Source of the DNA: Rhodovulum sp. MB263
Lineage (GTDB): Bacteria > Pseudomonadota > Alphaproteobacteria > Rhodobacterales > Rhodobacteraceae
Direction of reading: 5' to 3'
Length of the DNA stretch: 64,000 bases
NCBI RefSeq assembly: GCF_002073975.1
Contig: NZ_CP020384.1
Location: forward strand, 62,001-126,000
Shown: positions 36,045 through 45,249 of the stretch, piece by piece
How positions within the stretch are numbered: position 1 is the first letter of the stretch
Layout of the letters: every line of letters begins with the position of its first letter
Position numbers and translations under genes: made by a program
Notes under the pieces: generated by a model
The model's database searches: none
What the model saw: only the letters and a program-made list of their open reading frames with translations
Told to the model about the DNA's origin: nothing

Positions 36045-37136
36045 TCAGTCGGCCCAGCCGCGCAGATTGACCTTCACGATCTCGCTCAGCGCCCGGATAT
36101 GGGCGTCGTCATCGTTCAGGCAGGGAATATAGGTGAATTTCTCGCCGCCCGCCTCTTCGAAGCTCTCGCAGATCTCCTCGTTGATCTCTTCAAGCGTTTC
36201 GATGCAGTCGGCCGAGAAGGCAGGCGCGATCACCGCGATCCGCTTCTTGCCGGATTTTGCCAGCCGCGCCACTTCCTCAACGGTATAGGGCTGCAGCCAT
36301 TCCTCGGGGCCGAAGCGTGACTGGAAGGTGGTGGTGATGCGGCTGTCATCCCAGCCGAGTCGCTCCTTCAGCAGCCGCGTCGTCTTCAGGCAATGGCAGT
36401 GATAGGGGTCGCCCTCGGTCAGATAGCGCTGCGGCACGCCGTGATAGGAACAGACCAGGATGTCGGGTTCGTGCTCGGCCTCGGCATAGGCCCGCTCGAC
36501 CGAGGCGGCCAGCGCCGAGATGTAATGCGGGTTGTCGAAATAGGTGCTGACGGTGCGCACGTCAGGCTGCCATTTCTCGTCCATCAGCGCCTTGAAGAAG
36601 CTGTCGCAGGCTGTGGCCGAGGTGGTGCCGGAATATTGCGGGTAAAGCGGGAAGAACAGGATCTTCTGGCAGCCCTTCTTCAGCATCGAGCGGACCTTGG
36701 CCCGAGTCGAGGGATTGCCGTAGCGCATGCAGTAATCGACCACCACGCGGTCGCCATAGGCCGCTTTCAGCTCGGCCTCGAGCTTGGCGGTCTGGGCCTT
36801 GGTGATCGTCATCAGCGGGCTTTCGTCGGCCTCGTGATTCCAGATCGACTGGTAGTTCTCGCCCGAGGCGAAGGGACGCTTGGTCAGCACCACCAGTTGC
36901 AGGAGCGGCTGCCAGATCCAGGGCGAATAGTCGATCACCCGCTTGTCCGAGAGAAATTCGTTCAGGTAGCGCCGCATCGACCAGTAATCATAGCCGTCCG
37001 GGGTGCCGAGATTGGCCAGCAGAACGCCGATCCGCGCGGGGGGAACCGGCGGGTGGTCTTCGGGCCCGTGCAGGGGCCGGGCCTCTGTCAGGCCGGAGGT
37101 CGCGGAGCTGGAGCCGCCCTCTTTGGAATCGAACAT
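36045..37136 (-). CDS. hemH: Ferrochelatase
   Basis: HemH inserts Fe2+ into protoporphyrin IX to give heme. The ATG at 37136 gives 363 residues starting MFDSKEGGSS. The body has RIGVLLANLGTPDGYDYWSM, LFFPLYPQYSGTTSATACD and the catalytic-histidine motif ILVCSYHGVPQRYLTEGD; the C-terminal APAFSADCIETLEEIN region is conserved. A cysteine pair DPYHCHCL (C-x-C) near the middle is seen in alphaproteobacterial enzymes. About 40 residues at the N-terminus have no core homology. It follows the methyltransferase on the same strand with a 76-base gap. Confidence 0.94.
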   Translation of the reverse strand: MFDSKEGGSSSATSGLTEARPLHGPEDHPPVPPARIGVLLANLGTPDGYDYWSMRRYLNEFLSDKRVIDYSPWIWQPLLQLVVLTKRPFASGENYQSIWNHEADESPLMTITKAQTAKLEAELKAAYGDRVVVDYCMRYGNPSTRAKVRSMLKKGCQKILFFPLYPQYSGTTSATACDSFFKALMDEKWQPDVRTVSTYFDNPHYISALAASVERAYAEAEHEPDILVCSYHGVPQRYLTEGDPYHCHCLKTTRLLKERLGWDDSRITTTFQSRFGPEEWLQPYTVEEVARLAKSGKKRIAVIAPAFSADCIETLEEINEEICESFEEAGGEKFTYIPCLNDDDAHIRALSEIVKVNLRGWAD

Positions 37137-37212
37137 TTTCTCGGTCCCGGTATCGCTTCTGTCGAGCCTCAAACTCTGAATCCTCCCGGAAATATACGGA
37201 TTCCAACGCGGG

Positions 37213-38058
37213 TCAATCGGAACCACCGCCGTTGCGCTCGCCGGTGGCGGGTGCGGTCCGGTTCAGCGCATCGGCCAGGCGCATGCGCGCCGAGCCGGGT
37301 TTCAATGCCTGCGGTTGGGTTTCGGCAGGCGCCCACCCGGTAAGGTAGATCATTTCGACGGTCGCGGGGATGCGGCCATCCGGCATGGTATGGAATTCCG
37401 CATAGCGCCGGGCGGCTTCTGCGAACAGAGCGCGCGGTGCGGCACGACGGTGGCGCGCGGCCAGGGCATTGGTCTCTCCCATCGCGCGAAGATCGCGCAT
37501 CAGGTGATAGGCGGTTTTGTAAGTAACTGACATCTCTACGCAATCCGCCACGGGAAGGGCAAGGCCCGCGCGTTGCAGAAGGGCGCCCAGATCGCGGATC
37601 TCGGCCATCGGCAGCACCCGGGGCGAAAGCCCGCCCAGCGTTGCCGACTCGGCCTCGGCCAGGGCCCTGCGCAGCTCCTGCAGGCTGTTGCCGCCGAACA
37701 GAACTCCGAGGAACAACCCGTCGGGCTTCAGCGCACGGCGGCACTGGATCAGCTGGCCGACCGGATCATTGGCCCAGTGCAGGGCCAGGGCATGGATCAC
37801 GAGATCGTGCGCGCCGGGGGCCAGATCGAGCGTCTCTTCGGCCGGAACGACACGTGCCCCGGGCAGGTGCCCCTGCCAGGCTTCGGCGAAAGGCGTGACC
37901 ACGGCAGGGGCCGTAAAGGTTCTGTTAACCTCGATCAGCCTCTCCTTGATCTCGTCGGCCGCCGCCTCGTGCAGGAACAGGGCGGGCCCCGCCTTCAGGG
38001 CCCGGGCGCGGTGTAGCGCAAGGGCGTGGCGGTCGGTCAGGTCGGGCGGTCGGGTCAT
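37213..38058 (-). CDS. Class I SAM-dependent methyltransferase (BioC/NDUFAF5-like)
   Basis: The 281-residue protein starts MTRPPDLTDRHALALHRARA. It has HDLVIHALALHWANDPVGQL and the LKPDGLFLGVLFGGNSLQEL block, the pattern of the BioC- and NDUFAF5-like methyltransferases next to hemH and comF in related organisms. In mitochondria NDUFAF5 hydroxylates an arginine of complex I, so activity here may not be methylation. The SAM-binding motif near the start is poorly conserved. Product unconfirmed. It is divergent from comF. Confidence 0.78.
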   Translation of the reverse strand: MTRPPDLTDRHALALHRARALKAGPALFLHEAAADEIKERLIEVNRTFTAPAVVTPFAEAWQGHLPGARVVPAEETLDLAPGAHDLVIHALALHWANDPVGQLIQCRRALKPDGLFLGVLFGGNSLQELRRALAEAESATLGGLSPRVLPMAEIRDLGALLQRAGLALPVADCVEMSVTYKTAYHLMRDLRAMGETNALAARHRRAAPRALFAEAARRYAEFHTMPDGRIPATVEMIYLTGWAPAETQPQALKPGSARMRLADALNRTAPATGERNGGGSD

Positions 38059-38103
38059 CTGGGCTCCGGCGGGTTGCCCGGCGCTATGTAGGGGACCGGG
38101 ACG

Positions 38104-38823
38104 ATGTTGCAAAGCGCGATGCGACTCATCTACCCGCCGCGCTGTGTGGCCTGCGGCGAGCCGGTCGAGCGCGACCACGCGCTTTGCGCCCGCTGCTGGG
38201 GCGAGCTCGACTTCGTGACCGGGCTGGTCTGCGACGCCTGCGGGCTGCCTTTGCCCGGCGAGGAGGCGGAGGAGCCGGTCTGGTGCGATGACTGCCTGTC
38301 CGCGCCCCGGCCCTGGGCGCGGGGGCGGGCGGCATTGTTGTATCGCGGCCGGGCGCGCGGGCTGGTGCTGGCCTTCAAGCATGGCGACCGGACCGATCTG
38401 GCGCGGGCGGCGGCGGGCTGGATGCTGCGCGCCGGGCGGCCGATCCTCGTTCCGGGGATGCTGGTCGCGCCGGTGCCGCTGCATCGCTGGCGGCTTCTGC
38501 GGCGGCGCTACAACCAGTCGGCGCTGCTGTCGCAAGGCGTGGCCGAGGGCGCCGGGGCCGAGCATTGCCCCGACCTGCTGGTCCGGCTGCGGGCCACCCG
38601 CCCTCAGGAAGGCATGACAGCCGAGGCCCGTGCCGCCAATCAGGCCGGAGCGATCGCGGTCGGGCCGCGCCATCGCGGCAGGCTTCATGGCCGGACGGTG
38701 TTGCTGATCGACGACGTGATGACCTCGGGCGCGACGCTTGGTGCCGCGGCCGCGGCCTGTCTGGCCTCCGGCGCCGCCGAGGTGCGGGTGCTGGTTCTGG
38801 CCCGCGTTGCGAAAGCCGACTGA
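38104..38823 (+). CDS. comF: ComF family protein (amidophosphoribosyltransferase-like)
   Basis: The 239-residue protein has an N-terminal zinc-like region with two C-x2-C pairs (CVACGEPVERDHALCARC and CDACGLP) and a C-terminal phosphoribosyltransferase domain. The PRPP-binding motif is VLLIDDVMTSGATLGAA. ComF is required for DNA uptake in naturally competent bacteria, but it is widespread in non-competent alphaproteobacteria, where its role is unclear. It is 35 bases upstream of grxC in the same direction. Confidence 0.86.
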   Translation: MLQSAMRLIYPPRCVACGEPVERDHALCARCWGELDFVTGLVCDACGLPLPGEEAEEPVWCDDCLSAPRPWARGRAALLYRGRARGLVLAFKHGDRTDLARAAAGWMLRAGRPILVPGMLVAPVPLHRWRLLRRRYNQSALLSQGVAEGAGAEHCPDLLVRLRATRPQEGMTAEARAANQAGAIAVGPRHRGRLHGRTVLLIDDVMTSGATLGAAAAACLASGAAEVRVLVLARVAKAD

Positions 38824-38858
38824 AAACCTATAGTCTCGCCAAAACCTCAGGAGCCCTC

Positions 38859-39116
38859 ATGCAAACGGTTGAAATCTACACGACGTCCAGTTGCGGCTAC
38901 TGCCATGCCGCCAAGCGGCTGCTCGACGGCAAGGGCGTGTCCTATGCCGAAATCGACGTGACCGCCGATCCGGGCCTGCGCCAGCAGATGATGGAGCGGG
39001 CCGATGGCGGCCATACCGTGCCGCAGATCTTCATCGGCGGGACCCATGTCGGCGGCTGCGACGATCTTTATGACCTTGACCGGGCGGGAGACCTCGACCG
39101 CCTGCTGGCGGGATAG
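38859..39116 (+). CDS. grxC: Glutaredoxin 3
   Basis: An 85-residue thioredoxin-fold protein with the dithiol active site TTSSCGYCHAAKRLL (Cys12, Cys15), which uses glutathione to reduce disulfides. TVPQIFIGGTHVGGCDDL is the cis-proline and GSH-binding segment. CAGGAG precedes the ATG at spacing of about 6. The gene is between comF and the nitrilase-like gene, all in the same direction, and the order comF-grxC-nitrilase is common in Rhodobacterales. Confidence 0.95.
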   Translation: MQTVEIYTTSSCGYCHAAKRLLDGKGVSYAEIDVTADPGLRQQMMERADGGHTVPQIFIGGTHVGGCDDLYDLDRAGDLDRLLAG

Positions 39117-39120
39117 GGCG

Positions 39121-39951
39121 ATGCGCGCGGCGCTGATCCAGATGACCTCCTCGGACCTGCCGGAGGAGAATATCGGCCAGGTGCGCGAGCTGGTGCGCGA
39201 GGCGGCGGCGGGCGATGCCCGCTTCGTCCTGACCCCAGAGGTGACCAACTGCCTCTCGACCAGCCGGGACTGGCAGCGGGACGTGCTGACGGAAGAGGCC
39301 GCGGATCCGACCCTGGCGGCGTTGCGGCACGAGGCCGCGTCGCTCGGGATCTGGCTGCTGATCGGCTCGATCGGGTTGAAGACGACGGACGGGGATGGCC
39401 GCTTTGCCAACCGCTCGGTCCTGATCGAGCCGGGCGGCGGCATCGTCGCCCGCTATGACAAGATCCACATGTTCGATGTCGAGATCAGCGAGACCGAGAC
39501 CTTCCGCGAATCCGACGGCTACCGGCCGGGCACGCGCGCGGTCGTGGCGCCGACGCCGTTCGGCGCGGTCGGCATGGCGATCTGCTATGACCTGCGCTTT
39601 GCGCATCTGTTCCGGGCGATGGCCAAGGCGGGCGCCGAGATCCTGACCGTGCCCGCCGCCTTCTCGCCGGTGACGGGGGCTGCCCATTGGGAGCCGCTCC
39701 TGCGCGCCCGTGCCATCGAGACCGGCTGCTATGTGCTGGCGCCGGCGCAATGCGGGCTGCATCCGGCCTCGGAAGGCCAGCCGCGGCGAACCCATGGCCA
39801 CAGCCTGGCGGTGGCGCCCTGGGGCGAGGTTCTGGCCGATGGCGGCGAGGCACCGGGCATCGTCTATGTCGAGCTTGACCGCGAGGAGGTCGCCCGGGCG
39901 CGGGCGCGGGTGCCCTCGATCTTCCACGACCGGGATTTCGAGGGGCCGTGA
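39121..39951 (+). CDS. Carbon-nitrogen hydrolase (Nit1/deaminated-glutathione-amidase-like)
   Basis: The 276-residue protein is a nitrilase-superfamily amidase. The triad is visible: glutamate in FVLTPEVTNCL, lysine in ARYDKIHMFDVEI and cysteine in GMAICYDLRFAHLF. The closeness of its motifs to eukaryotic Nit1 suggests it removes deaminated glutathione, a by-product of transaminases; the adjacent glutaredoxin gene fits a glutathione link. The ATG at 39121 was chosen; it is 4 bases after grxC. The gene overlaps marR by 4 bases. Confidence 0.82.
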   Translation: MRAALIQMTSSDLPEENIGQVRELVREAAAGDARFVLTPEVTNCLSTSRDWQRDVLTEEAADPTLAALRHEAASLGIWLLIGSIGLKTTDGDGRFANRSVLIEPGGGIVARYDKIHMFDVEISETETFRESDGYRPGTRAVVAPTPFGAVGMAICYDLRFAHLFRAMAKAGAEILTVPAAFSPVTGAAHWEPLLRARAIETGCYVLAPAQCGLHPASEGQPRRTHGHSLAVAPWGEVLADGGEAPGIVYVELDREEVARARARVPSIFHDRDFEGP

Positions 39952-40385
39952 CCGAGATCAGCGAGAGCCTGGTCGTGACGCTCTTCAGCGAGATCTTCAT
40001 GGCCGATCAGCTGGCACGGAACCGGATTTCGAAGGCCCTGCCCAAGGGCATGGAGATCAGTCACTTTTCCGTGCTGAACCATCTGGCGCGGCTGAACGAA
40101 GAGCGCAGCCCGGCGCAGCTCGCGGCCGCCTTCCATGTCACCCGGGGCGCGATGACCAACACGCTGGGCCGGCTGGAATGGGCGGGGCATGTGCATATCC
40201 GGCCCGACTGGGACGATGCGCGGCGCAAGATGGTCTCGATCAGCCCCTCGGGACGTGCGGCGCGCGAGGCCGCGATCCAGGCGGTTGCACCGGTCCTGGC
40301 CGAGGCGGTGGCCGATATCGGCGAGGACCGGCTGAAGGCGGCGCTGACGGTCTTGCGTATGCTTCGCCAGAAGCTGGAAGGCTAG
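39948..40385 (+). CDS. MarR family transcriptional regulator
   Basis: The 145-residue protein starts at a GTG overlapping the previous gene by 4 bases (GTGA). It has the MarR winged-helix order: ISHFSVLNHLARLNEERS, then PAQLAAAFHVTRGAMTNTLG (recognition helix), and WAGHVHIRPDWDDARRKMV (wing). The ligand and targets are unknown. It is the last gene of the comF-grxC-nitrilase-marR run, so it may regulate its own operon. Confidence 0.88.
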   Translation: MTEISESLVVTLFSEIFMADQLARNRISKALPKGMEISHFSVLNHLARLNEERSPAQLAAAFHVTRGAMTNTLGRLEWAGHVHIRPDWDDARRKMVSISPSGRAAREAAIQAVAPVLAEAVADIGEDRLKAALTVLRMLRQKLEG

Positions 40386-40408
40386 GGGGGGCCGGGTCGG
40401 TCCCCCCC
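40385..40408. other. G7/C7 hairpin with A7 tail between marR and ubiG
   Basis: GGGGGGGCC (from 40385) pairs with GGTCCCCCCC, then A7. The A-tract is on the wrong side for a plus-strand intrinsic terminator, and the matching T-tract of the minus strand comes before its hairpin. It sits between two convergent genes. Function unclear. Confidence 0.4.
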
Positions 40409-40419
40409 AAAAAAAGGCG

Positions 40420-41166
40420 TCAGGCCGGTTTGCGGGCGGCGGTAACGTAGTTTACCGACAGGTCGCGGCTCGAGATCGACCAGTCCCAGGTCAGCGGATT
40501 GAACACGAAGCCGCTGCGGTCCAGCAGTTTCAGCCCGGACTGCTCCAGCAGGCCGCACAGCTCGTCCGGGGTGATGAACTTCTGGTATTCATGGGTGCCC
40601 TTCGGCAGCCAGCGCATCACGTATTCGGCGCCCAGGATGGTCATCACGAAGGCCTTGGGGTTGCGGTTGATGGTCGAGCACAGATGCAGCCCGCCCGGTT
40701 TCAGAAGTGTGCGGCAGGCGGTCAGATAGGCCAGCGGATCGGCCACATGCTCGACCACCTCCATGTTCAGGACCACGTCGAACTGCTCGCCGGCCTCGGC
40801 CAGCGCCTCGGCGGTGGTGTGGCGGTAATCGATCTCGAGCCCCGACTGTTCGGCATGGATCCGCGCCACCGGGATGTTGCGCTCGGCAGCATCGGCGCCC
40901 ACGACCTCGGCGCCGAGACGCGCCATGGGCTCGGACAGCAGCCCGCCGCCGCAGCCGATATCGAGCAGCCTGAGCCCCGTGAAGGGCGCCTCGGCGCTCA
41001 GGTCGCGGTCGAATTCCGCTGCAATCTGGCGCGTGATGTAGTCCAGCCGGCAGGGGTTCAGCATGTGCAGCGGCTTGAATTTGCCGGTCGGGTCCCACCA
41101 TTCGGCGGCCATGGCCTCGAATTTTGCGACTTCGGAAGGGTCGACGGTTGTCTCTGCTGCTTGCAT
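40420..41166 (-). CDS. ubiG: Ubiquinone biosynthesis O-methyltransferase
   Basis: UbiG carries out both O-methylations in ubiquinone synthesis. The 248-residue protein has the N-terminal [20 protein letters not shown] signature, the SAM-binding [18 protein letters not shown], the [14 protein letters not shown] motif and a C-terminal [20 protein letters not shown], all typical of UbiG. It is convergent with marR (34 bases) and divergent from the prolyl aminopeptidase gene. Confidence 0.95.
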   Translation of the reverse strand: MQAAETTVDPSEVAKFEAMAAEWWDPTGKFKPLHMLNPCRLDYITRQIAAEFDRDLSAEAPFTGLRLLDIGCGGGLLSEPMARLGAEVVGADAAERNIPVARIHAEQSGLEIDYRHTTAEALAEAGEQFDVVLNMEVVEHVADPLAYLTACRTLLKPGGLHLCSTINRNPKAFVMTILGAEYVMRWLPKGTHEYQKFITPDELCGLLEQSGLKLLDRSGFVFNPLTWDWSISSRDLSVNYVTAARKPA

Positions 41167-41238
41167 CGCGGGCTCCGTTCCTGTCTTCTGTCTGCACCCC
41201 CCTCGGGGGCCGGTTTTCGAGAGTTATATAGACGGGTC

Positions 41239-42228
41239 ATGGACAAATCCGCAGGCCAAAAGCGCGCATCGCAGCATCTTTATCCGCCGATCGACCCGTT
41301 CGATCAGCGCATGCTGGATGTCGGCGACGGCCACCGGATCTATGTCGAGCAATGCGGGCATCCGCAGGGCATTCCGGTGATCGTGCTGCATGGCGGGCCG
41401 GGCGGCGGCTGCAGCCCGGCGATGCGGCGCTATTTCGACCCGACGGAATACCGGATCGTGCTGTTCGACCAGCGCGGCTGCGGCCGGTCGCGGCCCCATG
41501 CCTGTGTCGAGAACAACACCACCTGGCATCTGATCGCCGATATCGAGCAGATCCGCGAGACGCTGGGCATCGACCGCTGGGTCCTGTTCGGCGGAAGCTG
41601 GGGCGCGACGCTGGCGCTGGCCTATGCCGAAACCCATCCCGAACGGGTCGCCTACATGGCGCTGCGCGGGGTCTTCCTGATGACCGGGGCCGAGCTCGAC
41701 TGGTTCTATGGCGGCGGTGCCGGGCAGTTCTGGCCCGATCTCTGGGCCCGCTTCTCGGCGCCGATCCCGGCCGACGAGCGGTCCGACATGATCGCGGCCT
41801 ATCACCGGCGACTGTTTTCCGGGGATCTGCTGACCGAGACCCGCCATGCCCGGGCCTGGTCTGCCTGGGAGAACGCGCTGGCCGCGATCGGGCATGAGGG
41901 CCCGGCCGGAGAGGCGCCCGCCGATTACGCCCGCGCCTTCGCCCGGCTTGAGAACCACTATTTCATGAATCGCGGTTTTCTCGAGCGCGACGGTCAGCTC
42001 ATCGACGATGTGTCGCGGATCTCGCATGTGCCCGCGACCATCGTGCAGGGCCGCTATGACATGGTCTGCCCGCCGGTCTCGGCCTTTCGGCTGGCCGAGC
42101 GCTGGGACCGGGCCGAGCTGAAGATGGTTCCGATGGCCGGGCATGCCCTGTCCGAGCCGGGAATCAGTGCCGAGCTGGTGCGCACCATGCGCACCGTCCA
42201 GCGTCACGCCGTGGCGCTGGGGTTCTAG
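41239..42228 (+). CDS. pip: Prolyl aminopeptidase
   Basis: The enzyme removes N-terminal proline from peptides. The 329-residue alpha/beta-hydrolase has the oxyanion-hole HGGPGGGCSPAM, the nucleophile Ser120 in LFGGSWGATLALAY, the acid in VQGRYDMVCP and the histidine in MAGHALSEPG. The FDQRGCGRS block is diagnostic of the Pip family. The start at 41239 is the first ATG after a -10-like TATATAG; an extended upstream frame is inside ubiG and not coding. The next gene starts 2 bases later. Confidence 0.94.
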   Translation: MDKSAGQKRASQHLYPPIDPFDQRMLDVGDGHRIYVEQCGHPQGIPVIVLHGGPGGGCSPAMRRYFDPTEYRIVLFDQRGCGRSRPHACVENNTTWHLIADIEQIRETLGIDRWVLFGGSWGATLALAYAETHPERVAYMALRGVFLMTGAELDWFYGGGAGQFWPDLWARFSAPIPADERSDMIAAYHRRLFSGDLLTETRHARAWSAWENALAAIGHEGPAGEAPADYARAFARLENHYFMNRGFLERDGQLIDDVSRISHVPATIVQGRYDMVCPPVSAFRLAERWDRAELKMVPMAGHALSEPGISAELVRTMRTVQRHAVALGF

Positions 42229-42230
42229 CC

Positions 42231-42860
42231 ATGCATGTCAACGCCCGCTTCTGGGACCGGCTGGCGCCCCGCTATGCCCGGATGACGGTTCGCGATCCCG
42301 ACGCCTATGAGAAGAAGCTTGCGATGACGCGGGCCTTTCTTGGGCCGGATGCGCAGGTCTTCGAATTCGGCTGCGGCACCGGCACGACGGCCCTGCGGCA
42401 CGCGCCCCATGCGGGCCATGTCACCGCCATCGACTGTGCCCCGACGATGATCGGGATCGCGCGGCAGAAGGCGGCCGAGGCGGGTATCGGCAATGTCGAG
42501 TTCCGGGTCGGCGATCTGTCGGACATGCCCGACAGCCCTGCCGCCTTCGACATGGTGATGGCGCATAACGTGCTGCATCTTCTGCCCGACCGGGCGGGCG
42601 CGCTGGCCCGGGTCCGGCGGATGCTGAAGCCGGGCGGCGTGTTCGTGTCCTCCACCGCCTGCGCGGCCGGGGCGCCGTGGCTGTTTCGCGGGGCGATCCG
42701 GACCGGACATGCGCTTGGGCTTCTGCCGCTCTTCAACCCGCTGACGGCCGACGGGCTCCGGGCCGAGATCGCGGCGGCGGGCTTCGGGGTCATCGAGGAC
42801 TGGCGCCCCGAGGGCGGCCGGGTGCCGGTATTGTTCCTGATTGCGCGCAAGCCGTCCTGA
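42231..42860 (+). CDS. Class I SAM-dependent methyltransferase
   Basis: The 209-residue protein has motif I as VFEFGCGTGTTALRHAP and the post-I region VTAIDCAPTMIGIARQ, then FDMVMAHNVLHLLPD and RMLKPGGVFVSSTA, a typical small-molecule methyltransferase core. The substrate is not apparent. It starts 2 bases after prolyl aminopeptidase, so it is probably co-transcribed. It precedes the rimP promoter region. Confidence 0.85.
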   Translation: MHVNARFWDRLAPRYARMTVRDPDAYEKKLAMTRAFLGPDAQVFEFGCGTGTTALRHAPHAGHVTAIDCAPTMIGIARQKAAEAGIGNVEFRVGDLSDMPDSPAAFDMVMAHNVLHLLPDRAGALARVRRMLKPGGVFVSSTACAAGAPWLFRGAIRTGHALGLLPLFNPLTADGLRAEIAAAGFGVIEDWRPEGGRVPVLFLIARKPS

Positions 42861-42883
42861 GCCGGCGCCCGCGCGACTATCCC

Positions 42884-42912
42884 TTGCCTTCCGCGCGATC
42901 CGGGCGTATATG
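42884..42912 (+). promoter_or_regulatory. Promoter of the rimP-nusA-infB operon
   Basis: TTGCCT (42884-42889) and TATATG (42907-42912) are separated by exactly 17 bases and precede a 98-base leader. Each hexamer matches 4 of 6 consensus bases. Confidence 0.55.
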
Positions 42913-42917
42913 ACCGA

Positions 42918-42992
42918 TCAACAACGGTGGTTCGGCGTCCAAACCCGAACCTCCACCGGATAGGTATGTGCGGGCCGTTGGCCCGCTTTTTT
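42918..42992 (+). ncRNA. Two-hairpin leader RNA or attenuator upstream of rimP
   Basis: A transcript from the promoter above would begin near 42918. Stem one spans 42925-42958: TTCGG (42931-42935) pairs with CCGAA (42945-42949), extended by flanking G-C pairs. Stem two is an intrinsic terminator (42970-42992). The product would be a roughly 75-base RNA, or the operon leader if polymerase reads through. No tRNA fold is present. Confidence 0.35.
42970..42992 (+). terminator. Terminator-like hairpin in the rimP leader
   Basis: GCGGGCC (42970-42976), loop GTT, GGCCCGC (42980-42986), then T6 (42987-42992). A textbook intrinsic terminator lying 18 bases before the rimP ATG, and about 50 bases downstream of the expected transcription start. 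Confidence 0.75.
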
Positions 42993-43010
42993 GTTTCTGG
43001 AACGCTGCCC

Positions 43011-43604
43011 ATGTCCGAACTCATCGCCAAGACCGCCATCGACCGGCGCCTGGCCGAGATCCTCACCCCTGCCATCGAGGGGATGGGCTTCGAGCTGGTG
43101 CGCGTCCGTCTGATGGGCGGCAAGACCAAGACCCTGCAGGTGATGGCCGAACGGCCCGATGGCGGGATCGAGGTCGATGACTGCGCGAAGATCTCGACCG
43201 CGATCTCGGCGCTGCTCGATGTCGAGGACCCGGTCGACGAGGCCTATACGCTGGAAGTCTCCTCGCCCGGGATCGACCGGCCGCTGACCCGGCTGAAGGA
43301 TTTCGGCACCTGGGAAGGCTACGAGGCCAAGCTCGAGACCGCCGAGATGATCGACGGCCGCCGCCGCTTCAAGGGCGTGCTGCAGGGCGTCGAGGATGGC
43401 GAGGTTCTGATCGAGATCGACGGCCCGGAAGGCACGCCGGTGATCATCGGGCTGCAATATGACTGGCTTTCGGATGCCAAGCTGGTGCTGACCGAAGAGC
43501 TGATTCGCGAGATGCTGAAGGCGCGCAAGGATGCGGGCCTCATCGACGAGAGCGACTTTGACGAGATCGAGACGGACGACGGGTCCGTCCCGCAGGAGGA
43601 CTGA
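43011..43604 (+). CDS. rimP: Ribosome maturation factor RimP
   Basis: RimP assists maturation of the 30S subunit. The ATG at 43011 gives 197 residues beginning [20 protein letters not shown]. The RimP core is present: [34 protein letters not shown] and [16 protein letters not shown]. An earlier ATG in frame (42927) is inside the leader hairpin region and not family-like. The gene heads the rimP-nusA-ylxR-infB operon and is 3 bases upstream of nusA. No strong ribosome site precedes the ATG. Confidence 0.95.
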   Translation: MSELIAKTAIDRRLAEILTPAIEGMGFELVRVRLMGGKTKTLQVMAERPDGGIEVDDCAKISTAISALLDVEDPVDEAYTLEVSSPGIDRPLTRLKDFGTWEGYEAKLETAEMIDGRRRFKGVLQGVEDGEVLIEIDGPEGTPVIIGLQYDWLSDAKLVLTEELIREMLKARKDAGLIDESDFDEIETDDGSVPQED

Positions 43605-43607
43605 GAC

Positions 43608-45227
43608 ATGGCGATTACCTCTGCCAACCAGCTCGAACTGTTGCAGACCGCCGAGGCGGTGGCGCGCGAGAAGATGATCGACCCCGATCTGGTCGTGCAG
43701 GCGATGGAAGAGTCGCTCGCCCGGGCCGCCAAGTCGCGCTACGGGTCCGAGATGGACATCCGCGTGTCGATCGACCGCAAGACCGGCCGCGCCACCTTCA
43801 CCCGGGTCCGCACCGTGGTCGAGGACGAGGCGCTGGAAAACTATCAGGCCGAGCTGACCGTCAAGCAGGCGAAACAATACCTGACAGATCCGCAGATCGG
43901 AGACACGGTGGTCGATGAGGTGCCCCCGGTCGAGCTGGGGCGGATCGCCGCGCAATCGGCCAAGCAGGTCATCCTGCAGAAGGTCCGCGAGGCCGAGCGC
44001 GACCGCCAGTACGAGGAATTCAAGGACCGCGCCGGCACGATCATCAACGGTCAGGTCAAGCGCGAGGAATACGGCAACGTCATCGTCGATATCGGCCGGG
44101 GCGAGGGCATCCTGCGCCGGAACGAGAAGATCGGCCGCGAAAGCTATCGCCCGAACGACCGCATCCGCTGTTATATCAAGGATGTGCGCCGCGAGACCCG
44201 CGGCCCGCAGATCTTCCTCAGCCGGACCGCGCCGGAATTCATGGCCGAGCTGTTCAAGATGGAAGTGCCGGAAATCTACGACGGCATCATCGAGATCAAG
44301 GCAGTGGCCCGCGATCCGGGCTCGCGCGCGAAGATCGCGGTCATTTCCTATGACAGCTCTATCGACCCGGTGGGGGCCTGCGTCGGCATGCGCGGCTCGC
44401 GCGTGCAGGCCGTGGTGAACGAATTGCAGGGTGAGAAGATCGACATCATTCCGTGGAATGAGGATCAGGCGACCTTCCTCGTGAACGCGCTGCAGCCGGC
44501 CGAGGTCTCGAAGGTCGTGATCGACGAGGAGGCCGGCAAGATCGAGGTGGTGGTGCCGGACGAGCAGCTGTCGCTCGCGATCGGGCGCCGCGGCCAGAAC
44601 GTGCGGCTGGCCTCGCAGCTGACCGCGCTCGACATCGACATCATGACCGAGGCCGAGGAAAGCCAGCGCCGCCAGGCCGAGTTCGAGGAACGCACCAGGC
44701 TGTTCATGGACACGCTCGATCTCGACGAGTTCTTCGCCCAGCTTCTGGTCTCGGAAGGATTCACCAATCTCGAAGAGGTCGCCTATGTCGACATCGACGA
44801 GCTTCTGGTGATCGACGGGGTCGACGAGGATACCGCCGGCGAGCTGCAGGCCCGGGCCCGCGACCATATCGAAGAGGCGAACCGCAAGGCCCTGGAACAT
44901 GCGCGCGAGCTTGGCGTCGAGGACAGCCTGGTTGACTTCGAGGGCCTGACACCCCAAATGATCGGGGCACTGGCCGAGGATGGCGTGAAGACGCTGGAAG
45001 ATTTCGCGACCTGTGCCGACTGGGAGCTTGCCGGTGGCTGGACCACGGTCAATGGCGAGCGGGTCAAGGACGAGGGTATTCTCGAAAAATTCGACGTCTC
45101 TCTGGAAGAAGCCCAGACCCTCGTGATGACGGCGCGTGTCCTGCTTGGCTGGGTCGATCCCTCCGAGCTCGAGCCGGAAGCCGGGCCCGAGGAAGAAGAG
45201 GGCGGCGAGGAGGAGGCCGGGGCCTGA
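43608..45227 (+). CDS. nusA: Transcription termination/antitermination factor NusA
   Basis: NusA binds RNA polymerase and nascent RNA, stimulating pausing and hairpin-dependent termination. The 539-residue protein has the polymerase-binding N-terminal domain (1-125), the S1 domain near [20 protein letters not shown], two KH domains ([39 protein letters not shown]) and two C-terminal acidic-repeat-like helix-hairpin regions ending [12 protein letters not shown]. In Escherichia coli NusA represses its own operon, which fits the terminator-like leader seen upstream here. Confidence 0.96.
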   Translation: MAITSANQLELLQTAEAVAREKMIDPDLVVQAMEESLARAAKSRYGSEMDIRVSIDRKTGRATFTRVRTVVEDEALENYQAELTVKQAKQYLTDPQIGDTVVDEVPPVELGRIAAQSAKQVILQKVREAERDRQYEEFKDRAGTIINGQVKREEYGNVIVDIGRGEGILRRNEKIGRESYRPNDRIRCYIKDVRRETRGPQIFLSRTAPEFMAELFKMEVPEIYDGIIEIKAVARDPGSRAKIAVISYDSSIDPVGACVGMRGSRVQAVVNELQGEKIDIIPWNEDQATFLVNALQPAEVSKVVIDEEAGKIEVVVPDEQLSLAIGRRGQNVRLASQLTALDIDIMTEAEESQRRQAEFEERTRLFMDTLDLDEFFAQLLVSEGFTNLEEVAYVDIDELLVIDGVDEDTAGELQARARDHIEEANRKALEHARELGVEDSLVDFEGLTPQMIGALAEDGVKTLEDFATCADWELAGGWTTVNGERVKDEGILEKFDVSLEEAQTLVMTARVLLGWVDPSELEPEAGPEEEEGGEEEAGA

Positions 45228-45249
45228 GGCCCGGCCCCGGAGAGCGGCC

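Noticed and set aside
42918-42992. A tRNA gene before rimP, as metY is in Escherichia coli
   Set aside because: No cloverleaf, anticodon arm or T-loop consensus could be fitted; the two stems look like a leader and a terminator.
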